From Endomychus coccineus (lineage: Eukaryota > Arthropoda > Insecta > Coleoptera > Endomychidae), in NCBI GenBank assembly GCA_958510875.1, contig OY294067.1:234402361-234466360 (forward strand): a stretch of DNA of 64,000 bases, written 5' to 3'. The notes under the pieces were generated by a model. That model was not told where the DNA came from, did not search any database, and saw only the letters and a program-made list of their open reading frames with translations. A program made the position numbers and the translations under genes. Shown piece by piece: positions 1 through 9,241 of this stretch; the stretch's first letter is position 1, and each line of letters opens with the position of its first letter.

Positions 1-2487
1 CTTGGCCAGTAGGTCGATGGGTGCCATCCCGGCGACGACACACACTGCATCGTTAGATACAGTGCGAAATGCGCTAACCACTCTCAACGCACTCAATCTA
101 TATACTGAGGCCATCTTACGCCTATATGATCCAACTTCCATAGCGTTGGCCCAAACAGGAGCTCCATAGAGCATAACGGATCCAACAACACCAGCCAAGA
201 GCAACCTCCGGCTCTGCCTTGGCCCCCTCGTGTTCGGCATTATCCAGGAAAGGGCTGTATTTATTTTGGCAGCTTTATCGCTGACACCCTCAAGGTGTTT
301 CTTGAATGTTAGCCGAGCGTCGATCTCTACCCCCAAGTATCGGATGGATGGTTGTGAAATAATGGTATGGCTACCAACCGTGAGGGTGATGGTCTCCCTC
401 ACTTTCCTACTCGTCATCAGGACTGCCTCGGTCTTGTGCTCAGCCAGCTGCAGCCCGACAGATGTCAACCACTCTTGGATAATGGCTACCGTTTCGTTGC
501 ACACCTGCATAACCTCCTCACGGAACTTTGCAACAACGACTATTGCTATGTCATCAGCGAAGCCTATGATTTTTGCTCCGCTGGGTATCCGTAGCCTGAA
601 CACACCATCGTACATAATGTTCCAGAGCAAGGGGCCTAAAACTGAGCCCTGTGGGACTCCGCACGTTACCCTGCACTGCTCAGGTCCATCATCCGTTTCG
701 TACACCAAAGTTCGGCAACTGAGGTAGTCAGCCACCACTCTTCTGATGTAATTCGGTACACTCAGCCTGTGGAGAGCATCGTGAATACATTCCCATCTGG
801 CAGAGTTGAACGCATTCTTGATGTCTAAGGTAACAATGGCACAGTATCCCTTGGAACCTCTCCTCCATCTCCTCCCGGCGATTGCTCTTCGGGCGATACC
901 AACAACTTGACTGACAGCGTCCACTGTCGAGCGCGCTCTCCTAAATCCGTACTGATGATCAGCCAGACCTCCAGCTACATCAACGGCCTCTTCCAGCCTA
1001 GAACAGACTATGCTTTCCAGGATCTTGCCAGCAGTGTCCAACATGCAAAGCGGACGATAAGATGATGGCTCGTCTGGAGGTTTATTCCCTTTGGGAAGCA
1101 ATACCAATCGCTGTCTTTTCCACGGCTCAGGAAAGACTCCCTCCTGCAGGCACGAATTGTATAAGTCCTGGAAAGTTCTGAGGTGTACCCGAATGGCTGT
1201 CTTCAAGGCTACGTTGGGAATATTGTCCACACCTGGCGCCTTGTTGTTTCCAATTCTACGACATGCCCTCTGTACCTCTTCCTCAGTGACTGGTGGCACA
1301 ATCTCCACTTCCGGGATCGGTCCCAAATCATAGCTGGCTTCTGGTTGTTCTGGAAACAGAGTACTGACAATTCTGTGGAGTAGATCAGGGTTTCCAGGGG
1401 GTGGTACATGTGGACCTTTCAATCTGCTCATGACCACTCTATACGGCCTGCCCCAAGGGTCGCGCTCGACCTCATCATAGAGCTCTACCAGCTCTCGAAG
1501 TTTACTCGCCCTAATTGCAGACTTTAGTTCCCTTCGGGCATCCCTGTGCTGTTGCTGAAGTTCAGGGAAGTTATTTCTGCCCCTTGCTCTCTGGTGTAAC
1601 CTCCTTAGATGTTTACATCTTCTGCGGAGCTGAACTATTTCATCATTCCACCAATATACAGGTGTGCGACGACCATCAACCACCCTTTTTGGCATGGCTG
1701 CATCACAAGCTCTGGTGACACGATGCATCACCTGGCTGACTTTGGAACCTGCTGTGCCTGAGGGAACCACATCATCTCCCATCTGCACGCAAAAAGCTTC
1801 TTCATCGAACTCCTTGGCTCTCCACCCAACCTTTCGGGTTGCTCTCGACGTTCTGATCCTGTTGGGCTGACTCTCTCCACGCACAACGCATATGATAGCT
1901 TGGTGGTCACTATGTGTATAGCATTCACTGACTTCCCATGTGGTCTCCGGTTTTGCCAAGCATGTACTCAAAAATGTCAGATCGATCACAGATCCAACAC
2001 CATTCCTGGAAAAGGTGAGCGTGTCACCTGAATTGGCCAATACGACATCCAAGAGAGAGAAAGCCTCCAGGAGAGCTCGCCCTCTATTATTTGTCCCAGG
2101 GCAACCCCATTCGACTGCCCAAGCATTAAAATCGCCTGCTATGATCAAGGGACTGCGACCTCGCGCATCAGTGACTAAACGATCCAACAAGTTCTCGAAG
2201 TCTTCCAATGGTGCATTTGGAGAGGCATAGCAGCTGTAAATGTATATGCCATCCAATCTGACCCATACGAATCCAGACTCAGGCCTATTCATTCTCTCCT
2301 GTAGTGGACGTTTACCGCAGGCCCATATCGCCGCCCTACTTGTGGTATCTGTTATCCATATGGCGTCAGCAAAATTCCTGTGCTGCTCACACAGAATAGC
2401 AACGTCTGCTTCAAGCTCACGCACAGTCTGTGTAAGGAGGTCCTGTGCGGCTATGCAGTGGTTGAGATTTAATTGGACCAGCCTCAT
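1..2487 (-). CDS. ORF2 (endonuclease-reverse transcriptase) of an R1/jockey-group non-LTR retrotransposon, partial
   Basis: Reading the minus strand from ATG 2487 to the window edge gives 829 codons with no stop; I checked every in-frame triplet. The start overlaps the stop of the preceding gag frame as ATGA, a common ORF1/ORF2 arrangement in R1-group elements. Residues 1 to about 220 are an APE-type endonuclease: QLNLNH near residue 5, GDFNA at 118-122, SDH at 193-195. The reverse transcriptase follows, with LDIKNAFN (motif A, Asp555), GVPQGS at 610-615 and the catalytic FADD at 643-646. The C-terminal part lies outside the window. The product would nick target DNA and copy the element RNA there. 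An ORF this long without a break implies recent insertion. R1 clade is the likeliest assignment; jockey group is the safe one. Confidence 0.93.
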   Translation of the reverse strand, partial: MRLVQLNLNHCIAAQDLLTQTVRELEADVAILCEQHRNFADAIWITDTTSRAAIWACGKRPLQERMNRPESGFVWVRLDGIYIYSCYASPNAPLEDFENLLDRLVTDARGRSPLIIAGDFNAWAVEWGCPGTNNRGRALLEAFSLLDVVLANSGDTLTFSRNGVGSVIDLTFLSTCLAKPETTWEVSECYTHSDHQAIICVVRGESQPNRIRTSRATRKVGWRAKEFDEEAFCVQMGDDVVPSGTAGSKVSQVMHRVTRACDAAMPKRVVDGRRTPVYWWNDEIVQLRRRCKHLRRLHQRARGRNNFPELQQQHRDARRELKSAIRASKLRELVELYDEVERDPWGRPYRVVMSRLKGPHVPPPGNPDLLHRIVSTLFPEQPEASYDLGPIPEVEIVPPVTEEEVQRACRRIGNNKAPGVDNIPNVALKTAIRVHLRTFQDLYNSCLQEGVFPEPWKRQRLVLLPKGNKPPDEPSSYRPLCMLDTAGKILESIVCSRLEEAVDVAGGLADHQYGFRRARSTVDAVSQVVGIARRAIAGRRWRRGSKGYCAIVTLDIKNAFNSARWECIHDALHRLSVPNYIRRVVADYLSCRTLVYETDDGPEQCRVTCGVPQGSVLGPLLWNIMYDGVFRLRIPSGAKIIGFADDIAIVVVAKFREEVMQVCNETVAIIQEWLTSVGLQLAEHKTEAVLMTSRKVRETITLTVGSHTIISQPSIRYLGVEIDARLTFKKHLEGVSDKAAKINTALSWIMPNTRGPRQSRRLLLAGVVGSVMLYGAPVWANAMEVGSYRRKMASVYRLSALRVVSAFRTVSNDAVCVVAGMAPIDLLAK

Positions 2488-2918
2488 TTCCGCCGCGAGG
2501 TCCTCTGTATGGCTCTCCGATATGCCGGACACTTACGACTGCCAGTGGCATGATTCACCTCGATATTGTCACCGTCCTCTCTGCAAAGCATGCAGTTCGG
2601 CTCTTTTTTGCATGACTTTGCAATGTGGCCACTCTCACCACACCGAATGCAGTGCTTAGAACGATCACACGAGCTTCTGCAATCACGCGCAAAATGGCCA
2701 AATTCTAGGCATTTGAAACACCTAAGGATGTTTGCTTTCTCTCGAATTCGGCAGATCACCCAACCAATCCGTACTCTTCCTGCTGCCGTCATCACGTTAG
2801 CAACTTCAGCAGGAAGCCCAGCAACGGCGGTCTGTGTTCCACCAAACGAACGCCTCATGGACCTGACCGCGGTCACCGGAAGTCCTCTCGCCTCTGCGAA
2901 CTGCTCAGACAACGCCGC

Positions 2919-2921
<3 letters not shown>
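2484..2921 (-). pseudogene. ORF1 (gag-like) C-terminal fragment with zinc knuckles, 5'-truncated
   Basis: The minus-strand frame ending at TGA 2484-2486 encodes about 145 residues. It contains two clear CCHC knuckles (CFKCLEFGHFARDC and CIRCGESGHIAKSC) and a third, looser one starting CMLC and ending near HATGSRKC. Such knuckles bind element RNA in R1/jockey-group ORF1 proteins, which normally have several hundred residues before them. Here the frame has no ATG and runs straight into the (CA)n repeat at 2921, so the N-terminal part is missing. The body is undamaged and matches the intact ORF2 next to it, as expected for 5' truncation during target-primed reverse transcription. Confidence 0.9.
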
Positions 2922-2968
<47 letters not shown>

Positions 2969-3009
2969 GGTGCGTGCGTGCGTGCGTGCGTGTGTGTGTC
3001 TGTGTGTGC
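2921..3009. repeat. (TG)n microsatellite at the 5' junction of the non-LTR element
   Basis: About 45 bp of pure TG is followed by TGCG and TGTG variants. It directly abuts the truncated gag reading frame, so on the element's strand the element is preceded by (CA)n. Confidence 0.95.
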
Positions 3010-3879
3010 AGAAGTGTCCGAAATTCTCATTTTAAAATTTAAGTGCCGTCTTCGAAGTGTGAAGACGCAATCTATTTTCTGTGTTCCTTCTCTGGTGTAA
3101 TGGTGTAAATAGTTGAACTGTCAGAATAAATGAGGGTTAAAATAGTTCTGATGCAATAACAATTATACACTACTAGTTTTAGGGCTCATTTAAGATATGC
3201 TGCATCAACAAAAAATAGATCGCAATTGTGCGACGTTGAAACTTTATTGCAACTACCGCTTGCTGACCGTTTTCGTAGTTATAACTTCACAAATAATGAT
3301 TATGTCATGGTCCGGAAACATATCGCTAAAACCTGATGATGTGCTTCCAGACGATGATCAAAAAGAACAATTCTGCGAACTTCACATTAATCTAATTATT
3401 ATATCTTAGCTTTAAATGATCATTCTAGAAATAAATATTCCTAATGAAAATCAGGACCTACTTGTTTTATCAAATTAGAAGTATAAATGAATCTTTCACA
3501 TGTTACAATATGAAGGACTTCACATAACACTTATATTCAGTTTCAGCTTCTGTGAGTACCTCTCTATAAGCTGGATACCCAGTGTTCTGTTTTATTTTTT
3601 CAAATTATCACTTACAATTTATTTTTTTCTTCAACCGTTTGGTAAACACTACAACTTTTGGGAATTACATTTAAGATTACAAATAATTTGTATTATTTCG
3701 TATAAGTAAAGAACACAATTTTGTTTTTAATACAATTTATTACATAACGATGCTTCAAATCTGCAATAGCATATGACACCTTGTTGTTTATTCTGTAAGC
3801 AGAGGATGGTAGAACATAAATAAAATCAGCAACGAGAATTTACATTGCAATGTACTATAAGTATAATAAATGAATTCCA
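3010..3879. other. AT-rich non-coding stretch, no gene seen
   Basis: I find no convincing coding sequence. Bases around 3640-3720 resemble 25235-25330 (a shared ATTTAAGATTA-AAATAATTTGT segment), so part of it is a decayed dispersed repeat. Confidence 0.5.
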
Positions 3880-4028
3880 TTAGCGGTTTATAAATCGTTT
3901 CCAATATATTTTCTGTTCCTACAATTATCATTTATATTTGACTCGCAGGAGGGTACGAAAGCTATTTGCTAACAAAAGTGAGGAAAGTCGCTTGATCAAT
4001 TGATCACAGTTCATTCAGTTTGTCTTGA
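3880..4028 (-). repeat. Dispersed repeat segment, inverted relative to 31740-31900
   Basis: The stretch with CCAATATATTTTCTGTTCC and GTGAGGAAAGTCGCTTGATC reappears reverse-complemented at 31740-31900. There it lies close to a Rep-A copy, and both share the phrase TTCGGACACTTCTGCG or its relatives, so they are probably one family. Confidence 0.6.
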
Positions 4029-4146
4029 ATAGTAGACTTCCGCGGATAGCTAATCTTGAAAAATCTTGGCTTCCGGATGGATTCCGCGTCACAATAGTAC
4101 GGCTTGATGCCGACGTTTCGCCAACCATTACATGTGACATCTTCAT
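4029..4146 (-). mobile_element. Penelope-type terminal repeat fragment with decayed hammerhead
   Basis: This is about 90% identical by eye to the nested repeat at 9035-9145 (shared GGATTCCGCGTCACAATAG and GCCGACGTTTCGCCAACC). On the minus strand the hammerhead-like core reads AUGAAGA instead of CUGAAGA, with GAAACGUCGGCA retained (4108-4146). It looks like a truncated, probably inactive copy. Confidence 0.65.
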
Positions 4147-4346
4147 TTAGCTTGGTTTATTGGTATCTCGGTAACTATAAGATCGATTATGTATAATATG
4201 CTGACTGTTGCAAGGTTGGCTCCCGATGTCATTGATTGTATAATATAACCCATTGCCTTGTTCATGTACTGGGAAATCCTTGCTTCTATGATATATCTGG
4301 AACAACGTACCACAAGGGGGATGTATTGTTCTTGAGAACTTAACTA

Positions 4347-6126
4347 TTGAAGTTAAAAGTAAATAAAGCATATATTGCATATATAAAATCCACAGAAGAA
4401 AATATTAAGTCTGATCCAAAAAACTTCTGGTCATTCATACATAACAAAAGCAACTCATCTAGTATTCCACGTGAGATGTTTTTGAATAATGCTAAACATA
4501 ATCCTCAAACTATAGTAAATGCATTTGCAGAGTTCTTTGGTAGTGTTTATGATACTTCGGACCACAATCATAAATTAAATTTTGAATATTTGGATACTAA
4601 TACATGTAGATCATCTTCACCAATAAGAATTCCTAGTTTTACAGAAGAAGATGTTATTTTGATAGCTAACAAGTTAAAGCCAAAACAATCATCTGGAGAT
4701 GACGTTATTCCATGCTACATAATTAAAGATTGCATCCGAGTTCTTGCACTGCCATTGAGTAAAATTTTCAACTTATGCCTTGATAAAGGACAATTTCCCT
4801 CACGATGGAAGGTCTCCAAAATAACTCCAATCTTTAAAAGTGGGATTAAAAATGATATTAGCAATTATCGACCAGTGTCATTGTTATGTGCTTTTTCTAA
4901 GTTATTCGAAATGCTTATTTATGACAGTTTGTTTTTCCAAGTATCTAAGTTAATTTCAGATCATCAACATGGCTTTATGAGAGGTCGATCGACAGTTACT
5001 AACTTGGGATGTTTTTCTGAACGAAAGGGGACAAGTTGATGTGGTGTTTACCGACTTCTCTAAAGCATTTGATAAAATCAGCCACAGATTGTTACTTGAA
5101 AAACTGCATAATATCGGTTTCGATAATAGGGCCATTAAACTAATATACTCGTACTTGGTAGAGCGTCAGTAATATGTACTTTATAATGGCTTTAAATCTA
5201 CTGAGTTTCTAGTCACATCTGGTGTGCCGCAAGGTTCTAACCTTGGTCCACTATTTTTTATAATATTCATAAATGACCTCGTCAGTATTATAGACATTGA
5301 AAAAGAAGTTTTTGCAGATGATTTAAAAATGTTTCGTTCTATAAATTCCAAAGCAGATTGCGACTTACTACAAGAAAATCTTACAAGAATAAATAGCTGG
5401 TGTGTATTAAATAAACTACAATTAAATATCTTTAAATGTAAGATTATGTAGATTACCCGAAAGTCGACATCTACTATTTGCAATTATAATATAAAAATCA
5501 TAGCACTAAAGAGAGTGTATTCAATGAAAGACTTAACATTGGATTCAAAATGGTCATTTTCTAACCATATTGAAGATTCTCCCAATCAATGCTAATTCAA
5601 GGGTTTATCATACGGAATTGCAAAAACATAAAAGATTTAGACGCATTAAAACAACTTTATTTTGCACTGGTGCGCTCTATGTTAGAATATGCATGTGTCA
5701 TTTGGGACCCATACTACGTGAAATACGAAATTGTCTTGGAACGTGTTCAGCGCGTATTTTTGGAGTATTTAGGCATTCAAGGCGGATGGTGTGTATCCAA
5801 TTAGGGGAATTGACAATTCAGTTTTGCAGATCAAATTTGAGGTACCTAGTCTTAAAGTAAGGCGAATGATGTTATGCTGCCTCTTTTTATATAACATAAT
5901 TAACAATAATGTTCAGTATCCCTACTTGACAGCAAAACTAAATTTCTTGGTTCCAAGAATTTCAAATAGGAGAAGTGATTACTTTTATTTAGTTCGAGCA
6001 AATTCAAATATTTTATATAACTCTTCAATCAATAGAATCTGTAGATATTTTAATTCAGTGCAATCAAACTTAGATTTCTCTTTCTCTATATACAAATTTA
6101 AAAAACTGTTATTTAGTTCTCTTTAA
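4347..6126 (+). pseudogene. Jockey/CR1-like non-LTR ORF2, 5'-truncated and broken
   Basis: The first open segment (4347-5039) covers the region before the RT and RT motifs up to the HGFMRGRST block, including SNYRPVSLLCAFSKLFE. The frame then shifts; 5035-5170 reads VFTDFSKAFDKISHRLL and reaches a stop (TAA at 5170). GVPQGSNLGPLFF and FADD (5311-5322) follow in the next segment. Further pieces at 5589-5804 and 5791-6126 are the C-terminal tail. No endonuclease domain is present. Several frameshifts and stops make it an inactive fossil. It is less conserved than the element at 1-2921 and belongs to a different lineage. Confidence 0.88.
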
Positions 6127-6217
6127 CTATAGTTATGACTTAAATTATTAATTAGTATTACTTGAATTGTAACATGATTATATCTGTGTATACTGCCCTT
6201 CAATCGGATAAGTTCCT

Positions 6218-6221
<4 letters not shown>

Positions 6222-6266
<45 letters not shown>

Positions 6267-6268
6267 AA
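6222..6268 (+). repeat. (AAAT)n 3' tail of the jockey-like element
   Basis: About ten TAAA units lie roughly 100 bp after the end of the decayed ORF2, on its strand. Simple-repeat tails of this sort are typical 3' ends of CR1/jockey-type elements. Confidence 0.8.
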
Positions 6269-6269
6269 T

Positions 6270-6739
6270 AAAGATATAGAGATATATAGTCAGTGATAAG
6301 CTGGCTGAGAACAGTTTTCAGTTATCTCCAAAGATAATGCCATTTGACCGAATCTACATCTAAACCCTTAAACGAACCTCAAATATCAACTGGCTACCGT
6401 TGGGCCAGTCTTTGATCATCATTTGGTCATTCGTTGCCAGTCTTTGATTATCACAGTATTCTTAGACCCACCGTAATATATTTTTTTATCCGGACCTGCA
6501 TTTTTACTTATCGATTTTGATGTCCACAATTGATAACTTTACAACGTTTTGGATATATTATAAATAATGATCAGGTTCGTATTCTCTAAAGCGAACTCCA
6601 GCCTGTAATTAAAAAAATTAATAGGAAATGAGTCCCATCGCAATCTAAACAATTTAATTTGTGTACTGTGTGGGTCTGTTTATCTTAAATACATACATTT
6701 CACCACTAAAACCATGATATCGTACCTTTATCCCAGAAC
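6270..6739. other. Non-coding, no gene seen
   Basis: No coding sequence or clear repeat boundary was found here. It separates two non-LTR remnants lying on opposite strands. Confidence 0.4.
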
Positions 6740-7645
6740 TCTGGCCAAAATGGATTCAGGAGCTTGGTAGACATATGCGGTAGGCTATTTGAACGAAACC
6801 GAACGGTGACTCGTCAAACGTTCTTGGTAAAACAAGTAACACGAGTAGGTGGAGTTGACTATAGCCCAGAAGGGATAATCTATGAGTCTAGCAAACAGAA
6901 GCTTTGTTGGGTCCGCCTAAAGTAGTCCCGCCGGGGGCGAACAAAACATCTGTCCCTGCGTGGGTGAAATGCTGCACCACATGGCTTTACTCCTAAAGTC
7001 CAGTGTATGTGCTTCTTATCCCAGGTTTCTGGGCAATTGATTCGCGGCCAGGGCAATGATATACAGGTTCGGAAATTATTTATCTTGGGTATGGTGGCTT
7101 CATGAGAGCGTAAAGAATAGCTTGCTAATGAAGAGAGAGCATTACAATTTCAGGTCGGTCAGCTCAAAACGTAGGACGTCAGTATCATACCAGCACCAGT
7201 GGGGTGAATGTGCGAGTCGCAGTTAACGCCTCGGGTGGGGTAAGATGAGGGGCGCATAGCAGTGCGTCTCTCTTGTTTATGTGGTATTATCATATCATTG
7301 CGTTCCTTGTTGCATGTGTATATTTATGTCTATACCCCAGAAGAATTATTTCCGATACTGTATGGTAGGCCGATGATACGAGGCCCACAGCTACTCGTCA
7401 AACGAAAGCTGTTAAATGACACGAACACGAGTAGGCAGGAGGAGAGGGTCCCAGATGGTTCAAAAGACCGTCTCCTTCCAATAAAGGCGTTGGTCTCTGC
7501 CGGGCAGTTGGCGTGCTGCTGAAAGTAGGAGAGGGCCCTACGTGACATGTCTAAAGTCTAACAACGGTTGGGCAGGGGGAATAATCCCCCACAGTTACTA
7601 TCGTGCACTGCGGTCGTTAGTGTTCTATTGTGCCTTCACATATTG
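6740..7645 (-). other. Probable 3' untranslated region of the RNase H-bearing non-LTR fragment, with an internal duplication
   Basis: This GC-richer stretch follows the C-terminal coding remnant on the minus strand. A segment with ACTCGTCAAACG and ACACGAGTAGG occurs twice, near 6812-6852 and 7393-7440, so the 3' region is duplicated or two copies are joined. The assignment rests on position and base composition only. Confidence 0.4.
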
Positions 7646-8691
7646 CTATCTCCTCATCAGTCCAGTGTATTCTATGAAATTCAGTAGTCCGATGTAAGGA
7701 ATATTTCTGATTTCCTCGGGTGTAGTTTCATCGTCTTCAAGGTATGTCCGACTACCAACCGCGTATGCCGTGCACTCACACAGTACATGCATGGGTGTCT
7801 TTTCTTCCACGCCGCAACCTCTGCATGTGGGCTGATCTACCAGACCCATCGTGCAGAGATGTTTATTGCATGGGGCGTGTCTGTCCAGGAAAGCAACAAG
7901 ATTCCGTATTTCTTGTTTGCTGAACGTCAGTAGATTTTTCACTCGTTGCTGCTGGATGAAGATCTCCCATCAGTCGTTTTGGACTGCGAAATGCGGGACA
8001 GTTCCCTCCAGTAGGCACGGTGCTCTGTCTAGAGCCATTTTTGAATTACAGATTTCGCTATGGCATGAGAAATGCCACAGGCTGGCTCTGGTCCAAATAG
8101 AGGTTGTTCCGCCCGCGCTCTAACGACGACAGTTTCAGTCCCTTCGCGTCTGCTTTCCTCAGACTCCCATACGAGGGTCACTATTGGGGTTCTTTACTAG
8201 TGCCGTTAGTTATTTTACACAATCGAGTACACATTGTGAGGTGATTGTGTATGACTCCAGTGCCTTACGCATTGTTAGGTTGCTCACTATGATTGTGATT
8301 TGTCTATCCTCATAGGCTCTCTCCCTCATAATTCGAGCACATGTTGTAATTGCAACTATTTTTGGTTCGAATTCTGTCGCGAGTGTCCCTAGGTTCAAAG
8401 AAATTATTTCTCCTTGGTTCGTTGTCTCGACTATTCTAGCACCTGTACTTTTTTCGGTCTGGTGCCTTCGGTAAACCATACGGAATCCCCTGGTATCATA
8501 TGAGAGTTGCCACCAGCGTTCTCTCCCCCATTGATGGTTTGAATCGTGATAGACACGAAAGTGCAGTGAACCTTGATCCTGTCCGATCTCATCCCCAATG
8601 GCCCAGGTGACCCAAGCAATACAAGAATGCTTCGGTTTTTCCTTGTCCAGTAAGATCTAAGCGATACGCTGCTCATATGGCTTCTGCACAT
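7646..8691 (-). pseudogene. Non-LTR retrotransposon RNase H plus C-terminal zinc-binding domain, broken
   Basis: On the minus strand 8520-8440 reads VWFTEGT, the position of the RNase H WFTDGS motif. 8479-8210 reads STGARIVE and LATEFEPKIVAI, the E-bearing strand, followed by IIVSN in place of a D-bearing IxxDN-like motif. After a frameshift, 7942-7646 gives KNLLTFSKQEIRNLVAFLDRHAP, CNKHLCTMGL and CRGCGVEEKTPMHVLCEC, the Cys/His tail found after RNase H in these elements. At least two frame breaks are present. The matching reverse transcriptase is absent; upstream lies the fold-back element at 8816. Confidence 0.8.
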
Positions 8692-9108
8692 GTTATTCCT
8701 AAGACGCCAGCCTCTGAATTCTGTTCAAGCAACGCTTGGGTACTTTCGTTTTTGTTTTTGGCCACCACGTTTGTGAGATTGTCATTTTAATATTTTATTT
8801 ACTTTACTTTTTATAGTGTGATAGAATTAGCTTTTTGGAGTTTTTAATTCTGAGTTCGGAGAAAAAAATTGCCTGCCAAGTAGATAATTATGATACAAAT
8901 TGAAGAAACTAAAATCGAAAACTTTTTGATCATCGCAAATGGTTCAAAAAAATGGAAAAAATGACCAAAACCGGTTTTACGCGTCGGACATCGTCGGATT
9001 GAGTTAAAAAAAAGCTTTTAATAACTTGGATAGTAGACTTCCGCGGACAGCTAATCTTGAAAAATCTTGTCTTCCGGATGGATTCCGCGTCACAATAGCT
9101 CGACTTGA

Positions 9109-9151
9109 TGCCGACGTTTCGCCAACCATTACAGGTGGCATCTTCAGGGCA
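9109..9151 (-). ncRNA. Hammerhead-ribozyme-like motif, left arm
   Basis: It is the reverse complement of the motif at 9199-9241 with the same core elements: UGCC stem I, CUGAAGA, a stem II ending in UGGC, then GAAA, CGUC and GGCA. It lies in the opposite arm of the inverted repeat, so a transcript of either strand would carry one sense and one antisense copy. Confidence 0.6.
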
Positions 9152-9198
9152 GGCTTGAGGCTTGAACTGGAAAACTGTTTCAGTTTAAGCCTCAAGCC

Positions 9199-9241
9199 TG
9201 CCCTGAAGATGCCACCTGTAATGGTTGGCGAAACGTCGGCA
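9199..9241 (+). ncRNA. Hammerhead-ribozyme-like motif, right arm
   Basis: The order fits a type I hammerhead: stem I UGCC (9199-9202) pairs with GGCA (9238-9241); the conserved box is CUGAAGA (CUGANGA consensus, 9203-9209); stem II pairs GCCA (9211-9214) with UGGC (9226-9229); GAAA is 9230-9233; the expected cleavage is after C9237. There is one unpaired U (9210) between the core and stem II. Stem III would be only A-U closing two bases (ACGU), so activity would probably need a dimer through the self-complementary ACGU. Hammerheads in Penelope-like element repeats are an established finding; activity here is inferred. Confidence 0.6.

Noticed and set aside
2566..3042. 158-codon plus-strand frame ending in a Val-Cys-Val-Cys run
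   Set aside because: It is antisense to the gag zinc knuckles and then translates the (TG)n microsatellite.
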